DNA from: Alphaproteobacteria bacterium
GTDB taxonomy: Bacteria; Pseudomonadota; Alphaproteobacteria; UBA9219
Assembly (NCBI GenBank): GCA_028691835.1
Contig: JAQUYN010000006.1
Location: 1 to 54,255 of the forward strand
DNA length: 54,255 bases
Direction of reading: 5' to 3'
Below the pieces are notes generated by a model, which searched no databases, had not been told where the DNA came from, and worked only from the letters and a program-made list of their open reading frames with translations. This document shows positions 35,177 through 43,513 of this stretch, in pieces; the first letter of the stretch is position 1; every line of letters begins with the position of its first letter. Position numbers and translations under genes: made by a program.

Positions 35177-35767
35177 ATGTTCAGCCCCTCTTGCAAAAAA
35201 CATCATTGTTCTGGACTTACCTTAACCGAGGTTTCCATCGTCATGATGATCATGGGGGTCGTGTTGGCGGGCTTGTGGGTCGCCGTCGATTCCGTTTATC
35301 GAAATCAGCGTATTTCAACGACGAACAAACAATTGATTGAAGTTGTGAGTAACATCAGATCCCTTTATGGCATGTCCCGTTCCAGCTTGATGGGGATGTC
35401 GATAACCGGGACAAGCGGAGCCACGCTGTTTGCCCAAATGGGTTCTTTTCCTAAAGATATGATCGATACATCCGTGACCCCCGTTGGTGTCGTTCATGCC
35501 TGGCATGGGGATGTGACTCTGACTTCATCCCATACAGATGTCGATGGGGACAGCTTCGTTCTCGGTCTTGTCGGCGTTCCGCAGGCGGCCTGCGCGGATT
35601 TGTTAATTCGTATGACTGGGGGAAGCCGAGATTCTGGGCTTATCAAGGCGGGCACGACAACTGCAGCTCAGGATACCGCGCAAATGCCTATTGGTCTGAC
35701 AACAGCCGTTGGGGATTGTTCTGGCGAACTTAATACTCTTGAATTTACGTTTATGCTCAAGCCATAA
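35177..35767 (+). CDS. PilS-like type IV pilin 2
   Basis: A 196-residue prepilin paralogous to the one at 34297. Leader MFSPSCKKHHCSG is followed by LTLTEVSIVMMIMGVVLAGL, so Leu replaces Phe at +1 while Glu+5 is kept. The body aligns with pilin 1, including AACADLLIRMTGGSRDSGLI, AVGDCSGE and final LEFTFMLKP. TGAGGAAGA precedes the ATG. The next gene starts 11 bp after its stop, indicating an operon. Probably a minor or alternative pilin. Confidence 0.85.
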   Translation: MFSPSCKKHHCSGLTLTEVSIVMMIMGVVLAGLWVAVDSVYRNQRISTTNKQLIEVVSNIRSLYGMSRSSLMGMSITGTSGATLFAQMGSFPKDMIDTSVTPVGVVHAWHGDVTLTSSHTDVDGDSFVLGLVGVPQAACADLLIRMTGGSRDSGLIKAGTTTAAQDTAQMPIGLTTAVGDCSGELNTLEFTFMLKP

Positions 35768-35777
35768 TCTGGTGGAT

Positions 35778-36359
35778 ATGAAAAAAACTTGGTATTCGGG
35801 AATCCTCTTTTATTTTGTCGCTCCTGTTGTCATGATCGGGGCGATCATCGCCCTTGCCCTGACAGGATTTGCGACTTATGAGAATTATCGCTTGGGGCAG
35901 GCAACGGACCAAATTATTCGTATTGTCAGTTTGGCGCGAGATCTTCGAGTCGCGAAGGACATACCTTCGGACAAAGCGAGCTTAATTTTTTATGAACGAT
36001 TAAGACAAATATCGCCAGCTGAAGTCGTTGAAGTTTCATCGCAATTCTTGGGAGATCGTCCTGAACAGGGCCTTTTAAACCCTTGGGGCGAAGTTCTGCG
36101 CGTCTTTTTCTATCCCTCAGCGAACTCACTTCGCCTTGAAACGCAACTTTCTTCGGCAGCCTGTCGTCGTATGCTTAGTTTTTATGCGAAAGATGTTGGT
36201 TCACTGGGGGTACGTCGTATTGATGTCCGCAATGCGGATGCCGGGTCCGTTTGGCGTATGGTGTATCAAGAGCAGGGGGGCATCCTTTCCCCTCATGCCA
36301 TTTATGGCGGGTGTGGGGATGATGTTCAAGATGTCCTGTCCTTAACTTTTTATTTATAG
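35778..36359 (+). CDS. Diverged pilin-like protein lacking the prepilin processing motif
   Basis: A 193-residue protein with an N-terminal membrane helix (ILFYFVAPVVMIGAIIALAL). Downstream of it, ATYENYRLGQATDQIIRIVS aligns with the same region of the two pilins. The C-terminus keeps the paired cysteines (AACRRMLSF, IYGGCGDD) and the final strand LSLTFYL. There is no G-F/L-T-L-T-E processing site and no Glu+5. It is therefore probably a membrane-anchored relative that is not cut by prepilin peptidase. CTGGTGGAT precedes ATG 35778. An assembly-platform or initiation role is inference. Confidence 0.7.
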   Translation: MKKTWYSGILFYFVAPVVMIGAIIALALTGFATYENYRLGQATDQIIRIVSLARDLRVAKDIPSDKASLIFYERLRQISPAEVVEVSSQFLGDRPEQGLLNPWGEVLRVFFYPSANSLRLETQLSSAACRRMLSFYAKDVGSLGVRRIDVRNADAGSVWRMVYQEQGGILSPHAIYGGCGDDVQDVLSLTFYL

Positions 36360-36492
36360 AATCATTGTGACGGCGGATTTAAATTAATGTTTTTTAAGAC
36401 ATTTTTGTTAGATTAGAAGAAGTGAAACAGGTTTCGTGGACTGTGCCTGAATTGCCTTCTTTTTATAGCGAACGGCTAACATTAGAAAACGC

Positions 36493-37095
36493 ATGTACCT
36501 TTTTGTTTTCATCTTTGCCATTCTGTCCGTGTTGGGGCTCTATACAGAACTCTTTTCACTTCGGATGGCTAATCTTGCTGCGCAGCAGAAAGTGGCCGCT
36601 GAAACGATGATGTTTTGGCATGGTGGGGTCTATACTTTTGCGCGTGAGTATAAGGCGAGTCTTACGACTGTTCCGGCAACAGGGTGTACGATAACGCTTG
36701 GCGTTTCTGTTTGTGGGCTCCCCCTTTTTGCAAAGGGAGATATCAGCGGGAAGACGTTCCTCCCTTCCGATTATAATCCAACGGGCGATGTCGAACTTAT
36801 GTTCCGTTCGCGGTTGTATCAAGCTAATAACGATTATTATGTTTTGACATACCTTAATCCAGGTGAAGTCAAGTTGGGGTACACTGTTGACCAGTTTTAC
36901 AGGCAAATGAAAAATGCGAATTTGCCACCAGTCTCATATGGCCGTGTCATGACGGGCACATGTTTAGGGGGAGGCGTTGGACACTGGCTGGCAACGCAGA
37001 GCTATGTTGGGGGGCTTCAGATTTGTTATACGGTTCCTGTTCCTCTGACGATTTCGGATGGTGCAGTTGGCATTATTACAAACCTTGGTTCTTAA
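36493..37095 (+). CDS. Single-span membrane protein of the pilin cluster
   Basis: A 200-residue protein with an N-terminal helix, MYLFVFIFAILSVLGLYTEL, then a presumably periplasmic domain. That domain has four cysteines: TGCTITLGVSVCG, GTCLGGG and LQICYTV. There is no prepilin motif. The topology recalls PilM of plasmid thin pili, but I cannot confirm homology. It lies 133 bp after the previous gene and 44 bp before the S74-tipped pilin, all on one strand, so a shared function in the same surface structure is likely. The ribosome site is weak. Confidence 0.7.
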   Translation: MYLFVFIFAILSVLGLYTELFSLRMANLAAQQKVAAETMMFWHGGVYTFAREYKASLTTVPATGCTITLGVSVCGLPLFAKGDISGKTFLPSDYNPTGDVELMFRSRLYQANNDYYVLTYLNPGEVKLGYTVDQFYRQMKNANLPPVSYGRVMTGTCLGGGVGHWLATQSYVGGLQICYTVPVPLTISDGAVGIITNLGS

Positions 37096-37139
37096 ATAGA
37101 TTGGCCGCAGGGCTGGGCGCAACGTAAAGGAAACGTGAT

Positions 37140-38471
37140 ATGACGATACGACGGATAAGAGAATATAGGATTGGCGGACGTAGCGGCTTTACGCTTATTG
37201 AGCTTGCCATTGTTCTCGCTGTTACGTCACTTCTTACGGCAGGATTGTGGCGCATGATGTCGAGCGGTAATACGCAGCTTCGTGATCAGGCTGCTGCGGA
37301 TCAGCAAAAAGAACTTTTGAACGCAGTGCGTGGCTATCTCGCGAGTGACGTTGGTCAGACACGTCTTTACGTAGCTGCGAGTAAGTTTGCGATTGATCTT
37401 GATGCTGGGGGACTGGATGCAGGCTTTGCCTCGTATCGTCCTGCTGGTTTTTCATCGGGGACGACCAATTCCTATGGTCAGGTGTATCAGGTTCGTGTGG
37501 CTAAGACCCCGGTGACCGCCAATACGCGGCCCACCTCTTATTCCTTTATGATCAAAACAGTCAATGGGGCTGCTGGTGAATCGATTGCTGATACCTCTGG
37601 CGGACGCATTTCCAGCATGATTGGTAATGATGGCGGGTTCGTTTATACGACAAGTGTTTGTGGAACCGGTGGCGCTGTTGCGTGCGGCGCCTTTGGCTCA
37701 TGGTCCTCGCCGCCAACAACTGATTATGGATTTGTAAATACGGCAGGTGGGCAGGTTGCTTCGCGCACGTTTGTTGGTGCGAGTGCCGAGATGAACACGC
37801 CATGGCTTGCGCGCTTGAATATGGATGCGTCTTCGGCCTCCATCCATGAGTTGAACACAATTCATACGACGCTTTCCATGGATGGAAATACGATTTACGG
37901 GACAACCTCTTCAGATTTTGGGGGGGCGATTGAAAAGCTGGAAACACTCAACCTTGAGAATGATGATGGCGCAGCCTTGACCGTAAACCATTCAACAGGG
38001 TGTTCGAAAAATCAGCCAACCGACGATCAGGATTTTTCAAACGGAGGCTGCCCTAATATTGCTCAGTTCAACGGCGATGTTGCTGTTGTGGGCTTATTGT
38101 CGGCAACCAAACTTTATGCCCAGCAATTTGTGTATGATCCGTCTGATCGTCGTTTAAAACACGATATTAAGCCTTTGACGGGGATGCTTGATAAGTTTTC
38201 TCAAATTAAGGGGTACTCCTTCCGCATGAATCAGGGCAATGATAAGAAGTTTGGGGTCATTGCTCAAGAGCTTGAGACAGTCTTTCCCAGCTTGGTTCAC
38301 GAAATTGGTGACGGTTATAAAGGGGTGGACTACCTCGGTTTGATCGGCCCTTTGGTTGCTGCCGTGAACGAACTTAAACAACAGAATGCGGACCTTAAAG
38401 TGATCGTCGAACGACAGGGACAAGAAATTCAGAAGATCAAAACAAAAACAAAAACCAGTAAAGCCAACTGA
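37140..38471 (+). CDS. Pilin-like protein with C-terminal S74 (tail-fibre) chaperone domain
   Basis: A 443-residue protein joining two normally separate architectures. The N-terminus is a class III prepilin: leader MTIRRIREYRIGGRSG, then FTLIELAIVLAVTSLLTAGL. Residues about 60-330 form a Gly/Thr/Ser-rich, tail-fibre-like region. The C-terminus begins YDPSDRRLKHDIKPLTGML, the Peptidase_S74 endosialidase-chaperone motif, with Ser335 and Lys340 at the expected places. FGVIAQELETVFPSLVHE, GVDYLGLIGPLVAAVNELK and a coiled coil (LKQQNADLKVIVERQGQEIQ) follow. In phage proteins this domain trimerises the fibre and cuts itself off. Last gene of the cluster; probably a tip adhesin, comparable in position to PilV. 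Confidence 0.85.
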   Translation: MTIRRIREYRIGGRSGFTLIELAIVLAVTSLLTAGLWRMMSSGNTQLRDQAAADQQKELLNAVRGYLASDVGQTRLYVAASKFAIDLDAGGLDAGFASYRPAGFSSGTTNSYGQVYQVRVAKTPVTANTRPTSYSFMIKTVNGAAGESIADTSGGRISSMIGNDGGFVYTTSVCGTGGAVACGAFGSWSSPPTTDYGFVNTAGGQVASRTFVGASAEMNTPWLARLNMDASSASIHELNTIHTTLSMDGNTIYGTTSSDFGGAIEKLETLNLENDDGAALTVNHSTGCSKNQPTDDQDFSNGGCPNIAQFNGDVAVVGLLSATKLYAQQFVYDPSDRRLKHDIKPLTGMLDKFSQIKGYSFRMNQGNDKKFGVIAQELETVFPSLVHEIGDGYKGVDYLGLIGPLVAAVNELKQQNADLKVIVERQGQEIQKIKTKTKTSKAN

Positions 38472-38490
38472 GATTTGGTTTGATGGAATC

Positions 38491-38527
38491 AAAAAAAGGC
38501 GGGGTTATTTTCATCCCCGCCTTCTTA
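38491..38527 (+). terminator. Rho-independent terminator of the pilin cluster
   Basis: AAAAAAAGGCGGGG (38491-38504) pairs with CCCCGCCTTCTT (38515-38526). The stem is nearly the same as the terminator of pilin 1. Confidence 0.85.
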
Positions 38528-38577
38528 TATGTACTGCTTGCACATCAAGAGTTGGGGCGCAAAAACTAAAATGAACC

Positions 38578-38815
38578 GTTATTGCGAGCCCCGATTTATC
38601 GGGGCGCGGCAACGTGTCTCGGCGTAGCTTCTTAGCGAAGACGGATCCATTATCAAGACGTGAAGCTTATCGCAGGCTTCCTCATTCGGTGCTGGATCCC
38701 CCTACGCTCCTGCGGAGGCTACGGCGGGACATGTCGCCACGGCCCCTGAAGAAGGGGCCTCGCGATGACGAGTCCTTTATGTTTATCACCGGTATCAACC
38801 CATAACTCGGGTTAC
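38578..38815 (+). repeat. Composite repeat: CGAGCCCCG hairpin plus family A end
   Basis: TATTGCGAGCCCCGATTTAT with CGGGGCGCGGCAACG (38579 onward) is a CGTCATTGCGAG-type hairpin. It is followed by GCCACGGCCCCTGAAGAAGG and ACCCATAACTCGGGTTAC, the right end of family A as at 23087-23165. The 373-bp stretch 38472-38844 holds this and the terminator before it; no gene is seen. Confidence 0.75.
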
Positions 38816-38844
38816 ATATGTTTTGAATGGACAGTGATGAAGGC

Positions 38845-39240
38845 TTATTTGATGCCATAGAGCGTGCATGAAACCTGACAAACTTTGCCAGCCTTATCTA
38901 TTGGCGTGATGCAGCATTTGGGGGTTAAGGCTACGCCCGATGAGTCGGGTTCTACTTTCTTGGTCGTCAGGCACATCGAAGCATCAATGCCAAAAGTAGA
39001 TTCAAAAAGACTTCCCGGTTTTCTAATCCCTAAATAGGTTCGCGAGCATGAATCTGCAATGCCGATAACAGTGCTGGACATATCCCAATGCTGTTCTCTG
39101 CTTGAAGTATTGGGGCAAGGGAAGGTCGGACGGCAATTTCTAAAGCCAAAAATGGGGACGCCGGAAAATTTAGCTTCTTTTGCGCTTGTCGGAGCGGCAA
39201 CAAGGAGGGCTAGGGCAACGAGCAGGGCTGTGTGGCGCAT
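38845..39240 (-). CDS. Small exported cysteine-rich protein
   Basis: A 131-residue protein with a Sec signal peptide: MRHTALLVALALLVAAPTSA then KEAK, cleavage after residue 20. The mature part has eight cysteines (FRNCRPTFPC, ADSCS, DASMCL, KCC, KVCQVSC), an even number that suggests disulfides in the periplasm or outside the cell. No domain recognised. It stands alone, convergent with the repeat region after the pilin cluster and divergent from rluD. Confidence 0.7.
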   Translation of the reverse strand: MRHTALLVALALLVAAPTSAKEAKFSGVPIFGFRNCRPTFPCPNTSSREQHWDMSSTVIGIADSCSRTYLGIRKPGSLFESTFGIDASMCLTTKKVEPDSSGVALTPKCCITPIDKAGKVCQVSCTLYGIK

Positions 39241-39306
39241 AGAAGAATCCTTCGATAGATAAAAAAGCTAGCGCATTTTAGGAAGATTCTTTCTATAACT
39301 CAAGGT

Positions 39307-40302
39307 ATGAATGATTTTCGCCCTATAATTACGATCACTTTGCGCGCAAAGGGACGGTTTGACAAAGTATTAGCTGCCGCTTTGGGACAGGATCCTTTGA
39401 CTTGCGACTCCGGCCTTTCGCGTGCCCGCCTTCAGCAGTTGATTAAAGAAGGGCGTGTCAGTTGCGACGGCAACGTCATTCTTGACCCCAATCATGCCGC
39501 CGCTGGTGGTGAGGTCTGTTGCATCGATGTCCCTCCCGCAATCCCTGCTCAGCCACAAGCCCAAGATATTCCCCTGGATATTGTGTTCGAAGATGATGAT
39601 CTTTTGGTGGTGAACAAGCCGCCCGGGCTTGTCGTTCATCCCGCTGCTGGAAATTGGAACGGCACGCTTGTCAACGCGTTGCTTGCCCATTGCGGCGACA
39701 GTTTGAGCGGCATTGGCGGCGTGGCGCGACCCGGCATCGTCCACCGATTGGATAAAGATACAAGTGGACTGATGGTTGTTGCCAAGAATGATCGCGCGCA
39801 TCAGTTGTTGACGGCGCAATTTGCGGATCGAAGTCTCAGTCGCGTTTATCAGGCGTTGGTCTGGGGCGTGCCCCATCCGCTTGAAGGTGAAATCCACGGT
39901 GCGATTGGTCGTCACCCGCGTTCTCGTCAAAAGAATGCGGTGGTTGAGCATGGCGGCAAGGAAGCCTTGACCCATTATAAGACGATCACAGTTTTTGATC
40001 GTTTAGCGTGTCTTGTTGAATGCAAGTTGGCGACTGGGCGTACGCATCAAATCAGAGTCCATATGGCGCATGTTGGTTATCCTGTGGTCGGGGACCCCCT
40101 TTATGGTTCACGCAAGAGGTTAGCCCCCACTGCTGCCACGGATGGGGTTATCGTTTCGCTTCATAATTTTCCGCGTCAGGCCCTTCATGCGGGGGAGATC
40201 AAGTTTATCCATCCACGGACGGGCAAGATGGCGCGGTTCAAGGCGCCATTGCCGAAGGATATGGCTGACCTCCTGAAATTGTTAAAGAAAAAGTTATCCT
40301 AA
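39307..40302 (+). CDS. rluD: 23S rRNA pseudouridine synthase RluD
   Basis: It forms pseudouridines 1911, 1915 and 1917 in helix 69 of 23S rRNA. The 331-residue protein has an N-terminal S4 domain (RARLQQLIKEGRVSCDGNVI) and DIVFEDDDLLVVNKPPGLVV near residue 88. The catalytic motif GIVHRLDKDTSGLMVVAKND near residue 143 contains the active-site Asp. LATGRTHQIRVHMAH comes later and HAGEIKFIHPRTGK near the end. rluD directly upstream of rpoH is a common alphaproteobacterial order. Confidence 0.95.
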   Translation: MNDFRPIITITLRAKGRFDKVLAAALGQDPLTCDSGLSRARLQQLIKEGRVSCDGNVILDPNHAAAGGEVCCIDVPPAIPAQPQAQDIPLDIVFEDDDLLVVNKPPGLVVHPAAGNWNGTLVNALLAHCGDSLSGIGGVARPGIVHRLDKDTSGLMVVAKNDRAHQLLTAQFADRSLSRVYQALVWGVPHPLEGEIHGAIGRHPRSRQKNAVVEHGGKEALTHYKTITVFDRLACLVECKLATGRTHQIRVHMAHVGYPVVGDPLYGSRKRLAPTAATDGVIVSLHNFPRQALHAGEIKFIHPRTGKMARFKAPLPKDMADLLKLLKKKLS

Positions 40303-40399
40303 AGGCCCTTGTCGCGTGGGCCATAATTTTGCTACTTTTAAGGTTGACCTTTGCGAGGTATCCCCTGCAAGGGAGTGTTTTTTATAAGGGACCCATGGC

Positions 40400-41299
40400 G
40401 TGAATATTTCGGCAGGCACCTTACCTGTTCTTTCAGAAGAGGGGAATCTTTCGTTTTATCTACGTGAGATTCGTCGCTTTCCTATGCTCAATCCGAATGA
40501 AGAGTACACGCTTGCCAAAGCTTGGCGTGAGCATGGCGATCTTCAGGCGGCGCATAAACTTGTGACAAGCCATCTGCGCCTCGTCGCTAAAATTGCAATG
40601 GGTTATCGCGGCTATGGCTTACCCTTGTCCGAGTTGGTGTCCGAGGGCAATGTTGGCATGATGCAAGCGGTTAAGCGGTTTGATCCTGATCGCGGGTTTC
40701 GTCTTGCGACGTATGCGATGTGGTGGATACGGGCTTCGATCCAAGAATATATTTTGCGATCATGGTCGCTCGTCAAAATTGGGACAACAGCTGCGCAGAA
40801 AAAATTATTCTTTAACTTGCGTCGTTTAAAGCGTGACATGCATGCGATTGATTACGGAGATTTGTCGCCAGAGCAAGTAACGCAGATTGCCGAGCATTTG
40901 GCGGTTCCAGAGTTTGAAGTTGTTGATATGAACCGTCGCCTCAGTGGCGGCGACCAGTCACTTAATGCCCCCGTCAATCGCGATGGCGAAGGTGAGGGTG
41001 AGTGGCAGGATTGGTTGACTGACGATAAAGAAAGCCAAGAACATATTATGGGCGTTGAGCAGGAACGTGGCCATCGTCAACGGCTTTTGTCAAAGGCGAT
41101 GTCGGCTTTGAATGCGCGGGAGCGTGAGATTATCATGGCGCGGCGATTGAGTGATCCCGTCGTAACACTGGATGATCTTTCGCAAAAATATGGCATCAGC
41201 CGTGAGCGCGTGCGTCAAGTTGAAGTTCGCGCCTTTGAGAAGCTTCAAGAAAACATTCAGAAGGCAGCATTGAAGGAAGGCTTGATCCTGCAATCCTGA
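40400..41299 (+). CDS. rpoH: Heat-shock sigma factor RpoH (sigma-32)
   Basis: Alternative sigma factor for heat-shock promoters. The 299-residue protein begins (M)NISAGTLPVLSEEGNLSFY. Region 2 is LVTSHLRLVAKIAMGYRGYG, then VSEGNVGMMQAVKRFDPDRG and LATYAMWWIRASIQEYILRS. The RpoH-box stretch QKKLFFNLR near residue 134 separates it from primary sigma factors. Region 4.2 is GISRERVRQVEVRAFEKL. The start is GTG 40400 after ATAAGGGACCC; the nearby ATG 40395 runs at once into TGA. No clear heat-shock promoter could be assigned upstream. Confidence 0.95.
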   Translation: MNISAGTLPVLSEEGNLSFYLREIRRFPMLNPNEEYTLAKAWREHGDLQAAHKLVTSHLRLVAKIAMGYRGYGLPLSELVSEGNVGMMQAVKRFDPDRGFRLATYAMWWIRASIQEYILRSWSLVKIGTTAAQKKLFFNLRRLKRDMHAIDYGDLSPEQVTQIAEHLAVPEFEVVDMNRRLSGGDQSLNAPVNRDGEGEGEWQDWLTDDKESQEHIMGVEQERGHRQRLLSKAMSALNAREREIIMARRLSDPVVTLDDLSQKYGISRERVRQVEVRAFEKLQENIQKAALKEGLILQS

Positions 41300-41306
41300 A
41301 GCAGGT

Positions 41307-42083
41307 TTACTGATTGCCGCGACTCGCAGCGATAAGCTCGCCGAGAGCGCCATCGCAGCTGTCGGAAATGCGGTCATATTCGCCTTCAGTGTCAATGGTG
41401 GCTTGCTGGCTCTTACGAACTTCCGACAGGTTACTTCCAAGCGTCTTCATATATGCGCTCACCATCGTTTTGAGCTGTCGTTCCGCCGTTTCGGCAGATG
41501 TTGCGCGAATGACGCCAATTTGGTCCAGAGCCTTGCGTATGTATCTTGGCAGCATGGGGATTGTGGCGTCGATCAACATACGGTCCGTTTTGACGTGCTG
41601 AAGTTCATGGGTGAGAACGGTTTGATAACTGCATGAACCGTGCGGGATTTCGTGAGCGATATAGACGGTTGTGTCGTCAAAGCCAAAGTTGACTTCCATG
41701 GCGGTTATTTGAGCGCACACCATCACATCATCGGGGGAGGATGAGGTGTGAACTTCATAGCTTGTATCAAGTTTTAAACTTGCGGCGGTCAGACCAACCG
41801 GCGTTTCGTGGCGGGTGCTTGTAAGGTTTGGTCCGCCTTGGCTGACTAACTGGCGAAGGCTTGCCAGATCAACAGTGTCATTGAAACGTGGGGTGATGAT
41901 CAGTTGTTTGATGGAAAGACTTGGTTCTTGATAATCAGGGCATCCGTTAGCCTCCATCGCGTGACTTGGGAGTGTCGTTATAAGCTGGATAAAAAACAGC
42001 GTAAAAAGCAGTTTTATGGTTAATGAAAGCAAAACACGCCGGGGGAGGTTTGTTTTCGTGGTTAATTGAGAAGACATTTTCAT
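41307..42083 (-). CDS. Exported putative zinc metalloprotease-like protein
   Basis: A 258-residue protein with a signal peptide: charged MKMSSQLTTKTNLPRRV, hydrophobic LLSLTIKLLFTLFFIQLITT and LPSHAM, with cleavage near residue 43. The mature part contains VLTHELQHVKTDRM near residue 162, an HExxH motif as in zincins. EIPHGSCSYQT precedes it and a helical C-terminal part follows. The third zinc ligand is not obvious; the downstream Asp in KTD is a candidate. I do not recognise the family. It converges on rpoH, with 7 bp between the stops. Confidence 0.75.
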   Translation of the reverse strand: MKMSSQLTTKTNLPRRVLLSLTIKLLFTLFFIQLITTLPSHAMEANGCPDYQEPSLSIKQLIITPRFNDTVDLASLRQLVSQGGPNLTSTRHETPVGLTAASLKLDTSYEVHTSSSPDDVMVCAQITAMEVNFGFDDTTVYIAHEIPHGSCSYQTVLTHELQHVKTDRMLIDATIPMLPRYIRKALDQIGVIRATSAETAERQLKTMVSAYMKTLGSNLSEVRKSQQATIDTEGEYDRISDSCDGALGELIAASRGNQ

Positions 42084-42166
42084 CCAAGTCTTTTTAGTTT
42101 CACCGTCTAGGTGTAGAATGCAGATATTTCATGAAAAGACCATATTCTTTTTCCAAGGTGATCTTT

Positions 42167-42436
42167 ATGTCAAACTGCATTGTTTCTATCGCCGCGTACC
42201 GTACAGAAGCCCCCTTGTTTTCTTCTGCTTCTTTTTGTCGGGAACAAAAGCCGAAAAAGAAGTTTTCTTTCCGTGTTTCGCCAATGATCCTTTCCCGTAT
42301 TTATTTCCCTGATCAGGTTTTTGCGATTGGGTTTGCCGATCTTTTCCCTTTGGTCGTGCGCAGCCATGCCGATGCCGTTTATGAAAATACGATGCGTTTT
42401 CTTGATGTTGTGTGTGCCGATGAGGCCTTTCAATAA
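42167..42436 (+). CDS. Small hypothetical protein
   Basis: An 89-residue frame starting MSNCIVSIAAYRTEAPLFSS after AAGGTGATCTTT. The centre is basic (CREQKPKKKFSFRVS) and the C-terminus is more acidic (LDVVCADEAFQ). No signal peptide, membrane segment or family is evident. It lies between the divergent metalloprotease-like gene and the amidase gene. The frame is open upstream to 42131, but the chosen ATG has the better ribosome site. It could be spurious. Confidence 0.4.
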   Translation: MSNCIVSIAAYRTEAPLFSSASFCREQKPKKKFSFRVSPMILSRIYFPDQVFAIGFADLFPLVVRSHADAVYENTMRFLDVVCADEAFQ

Positions 42437-42545
42437 ATCCCCCCTTTCTTCCTCGTTATTTTGTTCTCATTTAGTTGTCGATTAAGTCGCGTCTTTTCTG
42501 TAGAATCACGCGAAGATTCTGCTGAGCCGTTTTCATCGGGGATGT

Positions 42546-43457
42546 ATGGACGATTTTGAGCCACGCCACACGACAACCAAATTAGATGCTGCGGTTGATG
42601 ATCCGAAGCGTCGAGATTTTTTGCGTCTCGGTTTCTCGGTTCTGCCTTGTGTTTCGCTGTCCCTTCTTTTGCCGCGTTCGCTTTGGGCGGCAGGGACGGG
42701 GACGGTAACGGCTTCTTTATTGGCGCCTAAGCTTGTCGCGCCTGCGCCATCGCCCCTTAGCAAGCCGAAGCCCCCACGTTTGTTGATGATTGATCCGGGG
42801 CATGGCGGCCATGATCCCGGGGCCATTAGTTTGTCTGGCGTTCAAGAAAAAGATATTACACTCGATATTGCGGCGCGCATGGCCAAATTGATGGCGGCAG
42901 AGCAAGGGCTTCGGGTCGGTATGACACGTCAGAACGACAGCTTTCTTTCGTTGGCCGACCGTGTGAACTGTGGCAAGGAGGCGCGGGCGGATTTGTTTGT
43001 TTCGATTCACGCTGACAGTGCCCCGAACCACAAGGCGCGAGGCCTTTCGGCTTATACGCTTTCTCAAAAGGCTTCGGATCAATTTGCGAGCCTTTTGGCA
43101 GATAAGGAAAATCACGCTGACGTGATTGGCGGGGTGAATATCCCGGTCGAAGATAAGGACGTGGCGGCTATTTTGTTTGATCTTGCGGCTCGCCGCACGC
43201 GTAATACGGCTCAACGGGTTAAAGTTGGCTTTATCAAGGGGATGGGGCGGCGCTGGACTTTGTTGGAACAGCCGATGCGTGCCGCGAATTTTGCCGTGCT
43301 CCGCTCGCCTGAGGTTCCTTCCTTATTGATTGAGACCGGGTTCTTATCGAATCGCGAGGATGAGGCTATTTTGATCAAACCTCACAAACGTCAGAAAATC
43401 GCTGCGTTGATGGCCAAAGAGCTCTCGTTTTTACTCCGCAGCTCGTTGTTTGGGTAG
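42546..43457 (+). CDS. amiC: N-acetylmuramoyl-L-alanine amidase with Tat signal
   Basis: A 303-residue periplasmic amidase that cuts the bond between MurNAc and the stem peptide, splitting septal peptidoglycan. The N-terminus has a twin-arginine motif, KRRDFLRLG, at residues 21-29, then a hydrophobic stretch and AAG. Amidase_3 motifs: MIDPGHGGHDPGAIS near residue 80 (zinc His), QEKDITLDIAARMAKLM, LFVSIHADSAPNHKARGLSA near 155 and LLIETGFLSNREDEAILI near 262 (catalytic Glu). TatABC and the degenerate LytM protein LppB in this window are plausible exporter and activator. The blocking insert typical of AmiB/C is suggested by the variable 185-235 region. Confidence 0.93.
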   Translation: MDDFEPRHTTTKLDAAVDDPKRRDFLRLGFSVLPCVSLSLLLPRSLWAAGTGTVTASLLAPKLVAPAPSPLSKPKPPRLLMIDPGHGGHDPGAISLSGVQEKDITLDIAARMAKLMAAEQGLRVGMTRQNDSFLSLADRVNCGKEARADLFVSIHADSAPNHKARGLSAYTLSQKASDQFASLLADKENHADVIGGVNIPVEDKDVAAILFDLAARRTRNTAQRVKVGFIKGMGRRWTLLEQPMRAANFAVLRSPEVPSLLIETGFLSNREDEAILIKPHKRQKIAALMAKELSFLLRSSLFG

Positions 43458-43490
43458 GGACGGGGCGGTTCGCTTTCCTTTACCTTGAAT

Positions 43491-43513
43491 CTTTGCCTCA
43501 AAAAGAGGCAAAG
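43491..43513. terminator. Hairpin after amiC
   Basis: CTTTGCCTC (43491-43499) and GAGGCAAAG (43505-43513) pair perfectly around AAAAA, but no T-run follows. The rest of the 396-bp stretch 43458-43853 has a 14-bp perfect palindrome GCTAGGGCCCTAGC at 43618-43631 and the rpmH promoter; no gene is supported there. Confidence 0.55.

Noticed and set aside
38142..38815. Shufflon that exchanges C-termini of the pilin tip protein
   Set aside because: No inverted recombination sites, no alternative C-terminal coding segments and no recombinase gene are seen after the S74 domain.
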